Source: Bradyrhizobium diazoefficiens USDA 110 (GTDB taxonomy: Bacteria; Pseudomonadota; Alphaproteobacteria; Rhizobiales; Xanthobacteraceae). From it: a stretch of DNA of 64,000 bases. Positions 9,373-18,641 of the stretch are shown in pieces. The notes beneath the pieces are model-generated. The model was not told the origin of the DNA and searched no databases. It saw nothing but the letters and a program-made list of their open reading frames with translations. Every line of letters starts with the position of its first letter. Positions within the stretch are counted from its first letter, which is position 1. The stretch spans positions 2,652,001-2,716,000 of the forward strand of contig NC_004463.1 in the NCBI RefSeq assembly GCF_000011365.1, written 5' to 3'. The position numbers and the translations under genes were made by a program.

Positions 9373-10419
9373 TCACACCAGGAAATCGTGATGGTGATTG
9401 ACCGGCGCCACCTTCTCCACGAAGTCGATGATCTGCGCGAAGGTCTGGTGCGCATTCTGCGACAGCGTAACGTCGTGACCGGCATTCTTGACCACGAGTT
9501 GCTCGAAGTCGGACGAGTTGGGATAGAAGGCGCGTTCTGCAGCAAAGGTTGAGGGATCGGTCTGAAACAGCAGGTCGTGATCGCCGACGACTTCGAGCAC
9601 GGGCGCTGTGATTCCCACCGAGCGCGCCGGATCGAGCGCGAATGCGAAGTTCAGTTCGGCGGCCGTGCCCATGCCGATATGCGAGGCGTCCCAGGCAAGG
9701 ATCTTGGGCGAGGTGTTGTTGCTGTCAAACAGGAAGCTTCGATCGTCGAAGGTCAGGTACCCGTCGGGCTGGCCGGCGGCCGGGCGAATGGCGTTGGCGA
9801 ACTCGCCGGCGCCTGCCGGGTTGACCTCGTGCCGAAAGCCCGTGAGCACGAGCGCGTCGGCATCGTGGTATGTGCCGGCCTCGGTTTGCGCGATGCCTGA
9901 ACCCAGGGAGTGACCGACCAGGACGATCTTGGAGAACCCGTAGCTGCTCAGGGCGCCACTCTTGATGGACCGAATGATCTGATGCAGCTCGTCGGCCTGA
10001 TCCTGGATCGTTGTCAAATCGGCCGGCGGTTTGTCGCTCGTTCCCGTCCCCAGCCGATCGAGATTCAAGGTCGCGTACCCGGCGTCATTGGCCGCATCGA
10101 CGAACGAATATTTTCCGTTACCGACCGGGGGATCCCAATATGTATGGTCATACGAGAAGCCGGGCAGCAGGATCATCAGCGGTCGGCCCTCGGTCGACCC
10201 GGGCGAATCCAGCACCGCGTGCATGTTGAAATCGCCGGACGTCGCCGTCGGAGCGACAGACAGAACCAGGTCCTTGTGAATGGCATGGTGGTCTTCGTGG
10301 CCACGGAAATCGAACCGGTGACTTTCGCCTCCCCATCCGGCGCCATCGTCGTCCCATCGTACGTCATCGTCGTTCAAATGGCCGGACCGGCCGAAAGCAA
10401 ACTGCCTAGAACTCGTCAT
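9373..10419 (-). CDS. alpha/beta-fold hydrolase
   Basis: A 348-residue protein with an alpha/beta hydrolase core: oxyanion-region LLPGFSYDHTYWD, nucleophile elbow GHSLGSG (Ser), acid in VVGDHDLL and catalytic His in NAGHDVTLS. The first 50 residues are unusual, very rich in Asp, His and Gly, with no clear signal peptide. The C-terminus reads NHHHDF, so both ends carry His clusters. The start at 10419 is chosen because AAGGGGAA precedes it; nine more codons lie upstream in frame. The substrate is unknown. It is divergent from a LuxR-type regulator gene, which could control it. Confidence 0.82.
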   Translation of the reverse strand: MTSSRQFAFGRSGHLNDDDVRWDDDGAGWGGESHRFDFRGHEDHHAIHKDLVLSVAPTATSGDFNMHAVLDSPGSTEGRPLMILLPGFSYDHTYWDPPVGNGKYSFVDAANDAGYATLNLDRLGTGTSDKPPADLTTIQDQADELHQIIRSIKSGALSSYGFSKIVLVGHSLGSGIAQTEAGTYHDADALVLTGFRHEVNPAGAGEFANAIRPAAGQPDGYLTFDDRSFLFDSNNTSPKILAWDASHIGMGTAAELNFAFALDPARSVGITAPVLEVVGDHDLLFQTDPSTFAAERAFYPNSSDFEQLVVKNAGHDVTLSQNAHQTFAQIIDFVEKVAPVNHHHDFLV

Positions 10420-10686
10420 GAGATTTCCCCTTCGACCTGGCCGCAACAGACTTCGCCGTTCACATCTCCGGCGCTTCGCTCTTGAAGAGCGCGCATCTCA
10501 TCGGGGGCCTGCGCAGCAGAGGCGTACGCTCTGCATGCGACCCCACGTGCAAGGCGCACCCGTCAGGCACGCGGATGTTCGCGAAATTGCCTGTGCTTGA
10601 CGGGTTGAACCCTATGTTCCAAGGTATCGGTCGCCTATCCCTGTTTTCTGGGATGCCCGGCTTCACGATGATGGCATGGGGTGGTG

Positions 10687-11430
10687 ATGGCGATTTCACT
10701 TTCTGCGCGCGAAGTGACGCTGCTGAAACGCGTCGGCGAAGGGCTTCTGCAGCCCCTGCGACCCGATTGGCTTTTGGCCAAGCCGGATCTCGCTGCGGAT
10801 TTAAAGCGCCTGCTGGCGATGGATTTCATTGGAACGACGCGGTGGAATCAGCGAACCGGCCGCTACGAGAATCCGGCATGCTCCGGACGCGGAGTGGAGA
10901 TGGCGCGCGCCTATGTCGAGGAGTTTCAGCGTTGCGATCCGATTTCGCCACGGCTGCGTTCCCGTCGCGGGCCGACCCCGATCTATTCGGTCATCAACCG
11001 AACCGAGCTCGAGCGCACGCGATATTTCAATGAATTCCTGCGCGTCCACCAGACGACGGATGGTATCGATCTCCACCTCTACGACGGTGACACAAGTGTC
11101 GGCGACTTTCGCTTCTGGCGTGCTCCCGGCCGGGCCCCCGTCGGATCTCGCGAAGTGGCGCTGCTGACCTTGCTGCAGCCGATCCTCCTGCGCGCGACCA
11201 AGGACGTGCACAGCACCAGCACGGCAGCAGGCCACCGCCTGCCGCAACTGACGGATCGGGAGAACCAGATCGTCGGTCTGGTCGCCGACGGTCTGACGGA
11301 CGGCATCATCGCCCGGAAGCTGGGGATCAGCTACTGGACCGTCCGCTCACACCTCGACCATGTTTTCGAGAAGCTGGAGACGCCCAATCGGGCGACTCTC
11401 ATCGCGCGTATCCACCGCGAGGGTCGGTGA
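10687..11430 (+). CDS. LuxR-family HTH regulator
   Basis: About 247 residues with a C-terminal GerE/LuxR helix-turn-helix: LPQLTDRENQIVGLVADGLT, then DGIIARKLGISYWTVRSHLDHVFEKL. The N-terminal 170 residues do not show recognisable receiver Asp motifs or an obvious autoinducer-binding signature, so the signal is unknown. The frame begins GTG-GTG-ATG; the ATG at 10687 is taken, with GTG at 10681 or 10684 possible. It is divergent from the hydrolase, sharing a 267-base control region in which no clear palindrome was found. Confidence 0.8.
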   Translation: MAISLSAREVTLLKRVGEGLLQPLRPDWLLAKPDLAADLKRLLAMDFIGTTRWNQRTGRYENPACSGRGVEMARAYVEEFQRCDPISPRLRSRRGPTPIYSVINRTELERTRYFNEFLRVHQTTDGIDLHLYDGDTSVGDFRFWRAPGRAPVGSREVALLTLLQPILLRATKDVHSTSTAAGHRLPQLTDRENQIVGLVADGLTDGIIARKLGISYWTVRSHLDHVFEKLETPNRATLIARIHREGR

Positions 11431-11545
11431 CGCCGTTTCCGCGGCCCGCGGCGGACGCGACGCCGATCCAGCTCGATCTCCACCGAGCCGGTCTGGATCG
11501 TGTCGTCGCTTCGCTCACAATGATGGCGTGGAAGGCGCGCAGCCT

Positions 11546-12649
11546 CTACTGCGCCGCTTCCGCCGCTTCGAGCGTCGGGTAATCCGTGTAGCCCTTCGCG
11601 CTGCCGCCGTAGAACGTGTTCTTGTCCCAGTCGTTCAGCGCCGCGCCCTGCTTCAGCCGCTCCACAAGGTCGGGGTTGGAGATGAACGGCTTGCCGAAGG
11701 CGATGAGATCGGCCGCGTTCGCGTCCAGCACCTTGGTCGCCAGATCGAAGTCGTAGCCGTTGTTGGCGACGTAGGCGCCGGAGAAGCGCTTGCGCAAGGA
11801 CGCATAGTCGAACGGTGCGAAGTCGCGCGGCCCGCCGGTGGCGCCCTCGACGACGTGGAGATAGACCAGCTTCAGCGCGCTGAGGCCGTCGACGATGTGA
11901 TCGAACAAGGCTTGCGGATTGCTGTCGGAGACGTCGTTGGCGGGCGTCACCGGCGAGATGCGGATGCCGGTGCGCTCAGTGCCGGCCTCGGCGGCAACCG
12001 CCCTGGAGACCTCGAGCATCAGCCGCGCGCGGTTCTCGATGGAGCCGCCGTAAGCGTCGGTGCGCTTGTTGGCGCCGTCCTTGGCGAACTGGTCGAGCAG
12101 GTAGCCGTTGGCGCCGTGAATCTCGACGCCGTCGAAGCCGGCCTCCAGCGCATTCTTCGTGGCGCGCTTGAAGTCGTCGATGATCCCCCGAATTTCGGAG
12201 AGCTCGAGCGCGCGCGGCTCGGAGACGTCGGCAAAGGTGCCGTTGACGAAGGTCTTGCCCTTGGCGCGGATCGCGCTCGGCGCAACCGGCGCTGCGCCAT
12301 TCGCCTGCAGCGCGACATGCGAGATGCGGCCGACATGCCAGAGCTGGATGAAGATCTTGCCGCCGCGCTCATGGACCTTGTCGGTGACCTTGCGCCAGCC
12401 GGCGACCTGGTCCTTGGAGTAGATGCCGGGGGTGTCCTGGTAGCCCTGGCCCTGCTGCGAAACCTGGCTCGCTTCGGTGATCAGGAGGCCCGCGGACGCA
12501 CGCTGGCCGTAATAGTCGGCGGCGAGCGCGCCGGGGACGAACGTGCCGGGAACGGCGCGGTTGCGCGTCAGCGGCGCCATGACGAGGCGGTTGGCCAGCG
12601 TGATCGGGCCGAGCTTGTAGGTCTCAAACAATTTGGTCGAACGGCTCAT
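11546..12649 (-). CDS. old-yellow-enzyme-type NADH:flavin oxidoreductase (NemA-like)
   Basis: A 367-residue FMN TIM-barrel enzyme. Family landmarks seen: NRLVMAPLTRNRA (FMN phosphate side), LLITEASQVS, QLWHVGRISH, the GVEIHGANGYLLDQF strand, and GGSIENRARLMLEV. The enzyme reduces activated alkenes, nitro esters or similar electrophiles with NAD(P)H. The ATG at 12649 matches the family N-terminus (LFETYKLGPITLANR); 17 extra in-frame codons upstream are not conserved in type. It stands alone on the minus strand, downstream of a DUF1993 gene. Confidence 0.92.
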   Translation of the reverse strand: MSRSTKLFETYKLGPITLANRLVMAPLTRNRAVPGTFVPGALAADYYGQRASAGLLITEASQVSQQGQGYQDTPGIYSKDQVAGWRKVTDKVHERGGKIFIQLWHVGRISHVALQANGAAPVAPSAIRAKGKTFVNGTFADVSEPRALELSEIRGIIDDFKRATKNALEAGFDGVEIHGANGYLLDQFAKDGANKRTDAYGGSIENRARLMLEVSRAVAAEAGTERTGIRISPVTPANDVSDSNPQALFDHIVDGLSALKLVYLHVVEGATGGPRDFAPFDYASLRKRFSGAYVANNGYDFDLATKVLDANAADLIAFGKPFISNPDLVERLKQGAALNDWDKNTFYGGSAKGYTDYPTLEAAEAAQ

Positions 12650-12828
12650 GGGAGTGCTTCCAGGCGGTGAGAGGTCCGGAACACTTGTGCATCGCGGCAA
12701 TCAGCGCAAGGGAGGAGCCATACGGAAAGTGCAGGCGAGCTACGCGGCAACGCCCGCGTAGCATAATTCATGTGCAATCTTGGCCGCGACAGCGGATTTC
12801 GGCTATCGCGGCCGTGCGATTTCGCAAA

Positions 12829-13332
12829 TCAGCTCGCGCCGAGGAAATCGCGCTTGCCGATCTCGACGCCGTTGTGGCGCAGGATGCCGTGCGCGGTCGT
12901 GGCGTGGAAATAGAAGTTCGGCAGCGAGAACGCGCTGAGGAATTGCTGGCCCTTCATGGTGATGGATTTGTCGGGGCCGGCCGGGAAGGTGACGTCCTTG
13001 GTGTCGGCGCCCTCGAACTGCGCGGGCTTGAACGACTTGACGTAGTCGATCGTCTTGGCCAGCCGCTGCTTCAGCTCCTCAAACGTCTTTTCCGTGTCGG
13101 GCGTCGAGGGCACCTCACTATGGGTCAGCCGCGCGCAGCCCTTGGCGGCGAAGTCGCTGACGAGCTGGATCTGCTTCGACAGCGGCAGCATGTCCGGAAA
13201 CAGGCGGGAGCCGAGCAGGACGCTCGGGTCGACCTTCTTGGCCGCGCAATGCGCCTCGGCTTTCGTGAGCAGGCCGGTGAGGCTGTTCAGCATCTGCAAA
13301 TAGGCGGGGACGACGGCGTCGTAGAAGGACAT
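12829..13332 (-). CDS. DUF1993 family protein
   Basis: A 167-residue soluble protein starting MSFYDAVVPAYLQMLNSL, with the family's conserved LLGSRLFPDMLPLSKQIQLV and the C-terminal FSLPNFYFHATTAHGILRHN, including closely spaced histidines. The family is related to the DinB/MDMPI-like four-helix fold; its function is unknown. It sits just upstream of the old-yellow-enzyme gene in the same direction with a 179-base gap, so co-transcription is possible but not tight. Confidence 0.85.
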   Translation of the reverse strand: MSFYDAVVPAYLQMLNSLTGLLTKAEAHCAAKKVDPSVLLGSRLFPDMLPLSKQIQLVSDFAAKGCARLTHSEVPSTPDTEKTFEELKQRLAKTIDYVKSFKPAQFEGADTKDVTFPAGPDKSITMKGQQFLSAFSLPNFYFHATTAHGILRHNGVEIGKRDFLGAS

Positions 13333-13452
13333 GTGATGCTCGCTTCAATGGTGAGGAATCTCAGGAGAAAACCTGATCCACTCACATGGGAACGTCATGG
13401 AAAAATACAATCGCAGGAGCCGCTTTTGCGATGCGAAAATTCTAGTGCCCGC

Positions 13453-13574
13453 GGCCCATCCTTCGAGACGCCCGCCTATGGCGGGCCCTCAGGATGAGGT
13501 CACGTTCTGCGGCGAAAGATTAGACCCTCATGGTGAGGAGCCCGCCAAAGCGGGCGTCTCGAACCATGCAGGCC
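13453..13574. repeat. paired inverted intergenic repeat (REP/BIME-like)
   Basis: Two copies of one palindromic unit face each other. Unit 1 (13453-13499) contains TTCGAGACGCCCGC-loop-GGCGGGC and ends in CTCAGGATGAGG. Unit 2 (about 13525-13574) is its reverse complement with a few changes. It fills the gap between two minus-strand genes and can fold into strong hairpins. Nothing coding is seen in 13333-13645. Confidence 0.8.
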
Positions 13575-13645
13575 GAGCTCTTCCGGCAAACTCTCGCTGC
13601 CATATGCGATGACTTTGCTCTCAAGGGCATGAGGGCGCGCAGGGC

Positions 13646-14947
13646 CTACCGCACCACCCCCGCTGGCTGCGCCTGCGCCGTGCCGCCGCGCATGCGCGCG
13701 AGCAGCTCCGCGGTCGGCCAGGAATCGGCCGGCAGGCCGTATTTGGTCTGCATCGCCTTCACGGCGGCGCGGCTCTGCTGGCCGAGCACGCCGTCGACCT
13801 TGCCGACATTGAAGCCGGCCTGGACCAGTAGCTGCTGCAATTGCTTGAGCTCATTGAATGGCAGCTGCGCGACCGGCGCCGCCGGCTTGCGCATCGGCGC
13901 GGCGCCCGCGATGCGGGTGGCGAGATAGCCCGCGGTGGTCGAGTAGATCAGCGAGTTATTCCACTCGGTGTAGGCGGCGAAATTCGCATACGCCATGAAA
14001 GCCGGCCCGAAGCGTCCCATCGGCAGCAGCACGGACGCCGCGAGATTGTCGTTCGGCAGCGGCCGGCCGTCGGGATAGGTCACGCCTAACTGCGCCCATT
14101 TCGAGCGCGGCTGCTGCACGGTGAGATCGGTCTGCTCCCACGGCAGGTTCTGCGGCACCTTGATCTCCTCCAGCCATGGCTCGCCGCGCCGCCACTTCAA
14201 GCCGTTGGCGATGTAGTTCGCGGTCGAGCCGATCACGTCGGGCTCGCTGCGCAGGAGATCGCGCCGTCCGTCGCCGTCATAGTCGACGGCGTAGTTGACG
14301 TAATGCACGGGCAGGAACTGCGTCTGTCCGAGCTCGCCGGCCCAGGAGCCGATCATCTCGTCGGCTGTGAGATCGCCGCGGTCGATGATCTTCAGTGCGG
14401 CGATGGTCTCGTTCACGAACATCTCCGAGCGGCGGCAGTCATAGGCGAGCGACACCAGCGATTTCAGCGTCGGCAGGTTGCCCATGTTGGCGCCGAAGTC
14501 GCTCTCCAGGCCCCAGAACGCAGCGATCACCGCCGGCGGCACGCCATATTCCTTTTCGGCGCGCGCGAAGGCAGCCGCGTGGGCCTTGATGTGCTGCTGG
14601 CCGTTCTGCATGCGATAGGGCGCGGCCATGCGGCCGGCGAACTCGGTGAAGAGCTGGCCGAACACGCGCTGGCCGCGGTCGCGGTTGACGATGCCCTGGT
14701 CGTAGACGAGGTAGGGCGAAGCCTCCGAGATCGTCCGCTGCGATACGCCGGCGGCCACCGCCTGCTGTTTCACGTCGGCCAGGAAGCGATCGAAGCTCGC
14801 CCCATTGTGGCACGAGGCTGCGCGCGGCGAGGGCGCGGTGGCCTTGGGCGCCGCAGGCCTTGCGGGCGGCGGCGCGAACTGGGCCGAGGCAGTGGCGGAG
14901 CATGCGAGGAGCGCGACGGCCGCGATCAGAAATCGGGTCTGGAGCAT
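13646..14947 (-). CDS. lytic murein transglycosylase (MltB-like) with peptidoglycan-binding domain
   Basis: A 433-residue exported enzyme. Signal peptide at residues 1-22 (cleavage after ASA), Pro/Ala-rich linker, SLT_2/MltB catalytic domain from about 48 to 345 with the catalytic Glu148 in AAFWGLESDFG, and a C-terminal PG_binding_1 domain from about 365 (LQQLLVQAGFNVGKVDGVLG). It cleaves glycan strands of peptidoglycan with anhydro-ring formation in the periplasm. It is a single gene with a 120-base gap to the glycosyltransferase gene upstream. Confidence 0.92.
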   Translation of the reverse strand: MLQTRFLIAAVALLACSATASAQFAPPPARPAAPKATAPSPRAASCHNGASFDRFLADVKQQAVAAGVSQRTISEASPYLVYDQGIVNRDRGQRVFGQLFTEFAGRMAAPYRMQNGQQHIKAHAAAFARAEKEYGVPPAVIAAFWGLESDFGANMGNLPTLKSLVSLAYDCRRSEMFVNETIAALKIIDRGDLTADEMIGSWAGELGQTQFLPVHYVNYAVDYDGDGRRDLLRSEPDVIGSTANYIANGLKWRRGEPWLEEIKVPQNLPWEQTDLTVQQPRSKWAQLGVTYPDGRPLPNDNLAASVLLPMGRFGPAFMAYANFAAYTEWNNSLIYSTTAGYLATRIAGAAPMRKPAAPVAQLPFNELKQLQQLLVQAGFNVGKVDGVLGQQSRAAVKAMQTKYGLPADSWPTAELLARMRGGTAQAQPAGVVR

Positions 14948-15070
14948 AGGGGTTCCGGCGGGGAGGGAAGGCGTGGATTCGCTTGAAGTCTAGGTGAAGT
15001 GACGGCCTCAGGCCATCCTTTCCATGCCATGCCAATAAGCGGAATGCGAGGGAGCGGATGCCGCGCCAGC

Positions 15071-17011
15071 CTAGCCGAACAGACGCATCAGCAGCGCTTT
15101 TCCGACCGGAAGCGCCCTGACGCCACGATAGGCGCGGACATACTCGCCGGCATAGAACGCCCGGATCGCATGCACGCGCGTATCCATGCCTTCCTCGAAC
15201 CGCACCGCGAATCCGTCCGTGGTTCGTCGCACAACGATGGCCGCGATCGAGCGGCCATAGATGCGGCAGTCGATCGTGCTGCCGGGTGCCGGCGGATCGG
15301 GATCGATCAGCCGGGCGCCGGTAATGGAGATATCGGCGAGCCGCGCCAGATGCCACTTGCCGTCCTGACGCAACAGGATCGGCTCATTGCGATCGAAGCG
15401 CTCCGCCTTGCGCTTGCGTGGCTGCTCGATGCAGACGAAGCAGACCACGGTGAGGATGAGCGCGTTGTAGAGGCTCCAGGCCAGGGCCAGTCCGCCATAG
15501 GCGATGTTCTCGCCGCGCAGGTGCAGGATGAAGGCATAGGCAATGGCCGCCAGCGTGATGAGGAGCGCGCAGCCATAGATCCGCAGCAGCGGCCATTCGA
15601 CAAATCTCCTGTCACGGTCGCCGCCCTTCGCCGTGACCTTGAACTTGTGTCCCTTCGGCTTCAACAGGCCGGCTGCCACCGCCTTGAGCACCGCGGGCGC
15701 GGCGATGAGTTGCGAGACGTCCGTCATCATGGCGAGCGAACGGCCGTGTGACAGCCAGGCCATGCTGAGCCCGTGCCAGACGTAGAACGGCAGGAAGAAG
15801 CGCAATAGCTCGGTGAGGTCCGCCTGCACCGCCTTGATGCCAAACAGCAGGAACAGCCAGGGCACCATCAGTCCCGCGACCTTCGACGTGTAGACCGCCG
15901 ACCAGCTCATGAAGGCATCGACCAGCGAGAGCCGGTCGATAAAGGACAGCTTCGAGTCCTGCGAGAACGGTCCGCTGCGGCCGCGCACGATTTGCATCAG
16001 GCCGAGGCACCAGCGCGCACGCTGGGTGATGTATTCCTTCAGCCCCTCCGGCGCGAGCCCGATCGTCAACCGTTCGTTGAGATAGATGGTGTTGAAGCCG
16101 CGCTCCTTCAGGCGAAGGGTGACGAGGTAGTCTTCCGTGACGGAGTCGGTTGGAAAGCCGCCGATCTGCACCAGCCCGGCGTAGCGAATGAGCGATGAGG
16201 TGCCGCAGCAGAAGGCGACGCCCCAGGCGTCCTTCGCCGGCATCAGGATGTCGAAGAAGAAGCGCTGCTCGTCGGGCCATACATCGGTTGCAGCGAGGTT
16301 GGTCTGGATCGGGTCGGGATTGATGAAGTGCTGCGGCGTCTGCACCACGCCGACCGAAGCGTCGTCCATGAGGGAGATAGTGCGCGCGAGGAAGTCGGGC
16401 CGCGGCACGAAGTCCGCGTCGAGAATGGCCACGAAATCCGGTCGTTCCGGCAGGGCGCCGACGTGCTTGAGTGCATGGTTGATGTTGCCTGCCTTGGCGT
16501 GGTGGTTGTCGGGCCGCGCGAGATAATGGCAGCCGAGTTCGCTCGCGAGGCGCCGCAGCCAGGGGCGCCTTCCGTCGTCGAGCACCCAGACGCGATAATT
16601 GCCGTACTCCATACCGGTCGCGCCGATGATCGTGCGCTCGAGGATGGATCGTTCCTCGTTGTAAGTGCAGATCAAGACGTCGATCAGCGGCGCGTGTGGA
16701 TCGATGGCTCGGCCGTCGATCCTGGCCGCACCTGTGCGGTCGATGGTCCGGCTCAGAAACAGCAGGGACAATGCGACCGCGACGAGCGAGGCCGCCTCCA
16801 GCAGCATGAAGGGATAACCGATCACGGCGTCCGCCGTCAGATGCGGTGGTGGGAGTGTCGCGGTGACACGCCAATAGAGATAGCGGAGCAGGAAGACCAG
16901 CGACACGACGGCCAGGAACGAGCGCGCCATCGTGCTGTCGCGCCGGAGCAGCGGCACGACCGCCATGAAGGCGCCGAGCGTGATCAGGCCTGGCGTCAAC
17001 GCCGTCATCAC
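15071..17011 (-). CDS. membrane family-2 glycosyltransferase with C-terminal PilZ domain (glucan synthase type)
   Basis: A 646-residue membrane protein of the cellulose synthase (BcsA/Alg8/BgsA) type. N-terminal membrane segments (about residues 5-25, 35-50, 65-90), cytosolic GT2 domain with CTYNEERS, ILDADFVPR (DxD), TEDYLVTLRL and the processive signature QRARW, then further membrane segments. The C-terminus carries a PilZ domain: RKAER (RxxxR) and, about 25 residues on, DISITGARL (DxSxxG), so cyclic-di-GMP binding residues are present. It probably polymerises and extrudes a beta-glucan or similar polymer under c-di-GMP control. It overlaps the HlyD-like gene by 4 bases. Confidence 0.88.
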   Translation of the reverse strand: MMTALTPGLITLGAFMAVVPLLRRDSTMARSFLAVVSLVFLLRYLYWRVTATLPPPHLTADAVIGYPFMLLEAASLVAVALSLLFLSRTIDRTGAARIDGRAIDPHAPLIDVLICTYNEERSILERTIIGATGMEYGNYRVWVLDDGRRPWLRRLASELGCHYLARPDNHHAKAGNINHALKHVGALPERPDFVAILDADFVPRPDFLARTISLMDDASVGVVQTPQHFINPDPIQTNLAATDVWPDEQRFFFDILMPAKDAWGVAFCCGTSSLIRYAGLVQIGGFPTDSVTEDYLVTLRLKERGFNTIYLNERLTIGLAPEGLKEYITQRARWCLGLMQIVRGRSGPFSQDSKLSFIDRLSLVDAFMSWSAVYTSKVAGLMVPWLFLLFGIKAVQADLTELLRFFLPFYVWHGLSMAWLSHGRSLAMMTDVSQLIAAPAVLKAVAAGLLKPKGHKFKVTAKGGDRDRRFVEWPLLRIYGCALLITLAAIAYAFILHLRGENIAYGGLALAWSLYNALILTVVCFVCIEQPRKRKAERFDRNEPILLRQDGKWHLARLADISITGARLIDPDPPAPGSTIDCRIYGRSIAAIVVRRTTDGFAVRFEEGMDTRVHAIRAFYAGEYVRAYRGVRALPVGKALLMRLFG

Positions 17012-18366
17012 GGTGCGGTCTCGCGCCGGGCAAACACAACGCGGCCGGTGCGCCCCACGGTGCAGGCGTGGGCAGCGGCATCGCCAGGCGCCACGGTCAC
17101 GCGATAGGGCTCCTTGCTGAGCGCATCCGGATTGATGGCGAGATTGGCGGGCGCGCCGGCGGCGCCGGTCAGATTGACCACGGTGCCGGAGATCGGCTCG
17201 CCGCCGTCATTCGGCTCGAAGCTGGCGCGGTCGCCGAGCTGCAGGCGATTGTAGACGTTCTCGGTGACATTGGCCGTGATGACGGCGCCGCTGCAATCGA
17301 GGATCTTGAGCAGGGGTTGGCCGGCCTGCACGTCCTCGCCCGGCGAGGTCATCATCTCCCAGACGCGGCCCGCAACGGGTGTCGTGATGTTGGCTTCGGA
17401 CAGATCGGCGAAGCGGGCCTCCTCGATGATGATCTCGTTGGCGAGCCAGGCGATCTCGGTGTCGGTGCGCGCGAGATCAGCCTCGAGATCGCCGGCGCGC
17501 TGACGCATCTCCTCCTCGCGCTGCACCGAGCTCGGGCGGTCGTTATAACTGTCGCCGAGGAACGAGCCGTTCTGTGCCGCCGTGAGCTCGACCTTCGCGG
17601 CATCCAGCCGCTTGCGCGCACCGAGCTCGGTTTGCTGTGCCACGGAAAGCTCGCGCGTCAGCCGCGCCAGCTCGACCGTCGAGACATTGCCGGACTTCGC
17701 GAGCGAGGATGCGCGCTCGACGGCGGCGCTGGCTTCGTCCCGCCGCGCTGCCGCCGCCTCGATCGAGGTCTGGATCTCGGCGATGCGGGCCTCGAGCTGA
17801 AGCACGCGTCCCTCGCGGAATTGCGTGGCCTGCCGCGCCAAATCCTTTTGGGCTGCCTGGGCCGCGGCAAGCTTGGCGGCAACGCTCGGCCGCTCGATCT
17901 CCAGGCGCGATTTCTGCCGTCGCAGATCGTCGAGCCGGGTGCGATCCCCGCGCGAGTTCACGACGCGCAGGAGCACGGTTCCGGCGTCAAGTTTGGCCTG
18001 ATCGGTAATGGGCTGGGCGGCGACCACGCGGCCGCCGATCGGCGTGCGCAGGGTGACGAGACGAGAATTCAGCACCGCCTCGACGCTCGAATACTCCCAG
18101 ATCGCACGCAGCGGCAGCCAGCCGAACACGGCGATGATGGCAAGTCCAATGGCGATCTTGGCGCCGCGTCGCAGATGCGGCCAGCGCGGCCCTGGTTCTG
18201 GCGCCGTCTGCGCCTCGCATGCGTGGCCGGTTTCGTCATCGGCGAACAGCTGCTCGTGCAGCGCCTCCTGTAATCCCTTCGCGTCGGTCTTGGTCTCGCT
18301 CTTGGTCTCGTGAGGGGAAGGAGTGGATGCGGGGTCGATGGAAGCGGCGCGTAAGCGGTCTACCAT
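17008..18366 (-). CDS. HlyD/membrane-fusion-like partner of the glycosyltransferase
   Basis: A 452-residue protein: about 68 cytoplasmic residues, one membrane anchor (69-88), then a periplasmic biotinyl-lipoyl-like half (LRTPIGGRVV), a long Ala/Glu/Arg-rich coiled coil (about 135-290), the second lipoyl half (ITTPVAGRVWEM) and a beta-barrel. This is the architecture of HlyD/EmrA adaptors. Coupled by a 4-base overlap to the glycosyltransferase downstream, it resembles the BgsB-BgsA (mixed-linkage glucan) or Alg44-Alg8 pairs and probably guides polymer through the periplasm. The start at 18366 is preferred; the frame extends 73 codons further without conserved character. Confidence 0.85.
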   Translation of the reverse strand: MVDRLRAASIDPASTPSPHETKSETKTDAKGLQEALHEQLFADDETGHACEAQTAPEPGPRWPHLRRGAKIAIGLAIIAVFGWLPLRAIWEYSSVEAVLNSRLVTLRTPIGGRVVAAQPITDQAKLDAGTVLLRVVNSRGDRTRLDDLRRQKSRLEIERPSVAAKLAAAQAAQKDLARQATQFREGRVLQLEARIAEIQTSIEAAAARRDEASAAVERASSLAKSGNVSTVELARLTRELSVAQQTELGARKRLDAAKVELTAAQNGSFLGDSYNDRPSSVQREEEMRQRAGDLEADLARTDTEIAWLANEIIIEEARFADLSEANITTPVAGRVWEMMTSPGEDVQAGQPLLKILDCSGAVITANVTENVYNRLQLGDRASFEPNDGGEPISGTVVNLTGAAGAPANLAINPDALSKEPYRVTVAPGDAAAHACTVGRTGRVVFARRETAP

Positions 18367-18641
18367 GACGGTCACCTGGTTGACGGGGAGCCCACGGAAC
18401 CGGTCAATGCGCAACAACCGTGCGGTGTGCCCCGCTACCGCAGATTTAGCCGAGGCTGGGCTTTCCAGGTTGCTAAGCGTTCGCGCGTGTTTTTGTGCAA
18501 GCTTTAGCGACTGGGGAAAGGCTGGCCGCGCGGCTTTGGATCTGCGGCTCCGCGCCGCATGAACCCTTGCGATGCCCGGCGGCATTCATACTTCGAAGAT
18601 GCCGGCTGGAGGCTCGCCCGCGGCCGGTTCGGGAGACGGCC

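Noticed and set aside
18495..18641. Upstream extension of htpX by 49 codons
   Set aside because: The extension would run through the promoter region and lacks family similarity; GGGAGA precedes the ATG at 18642.
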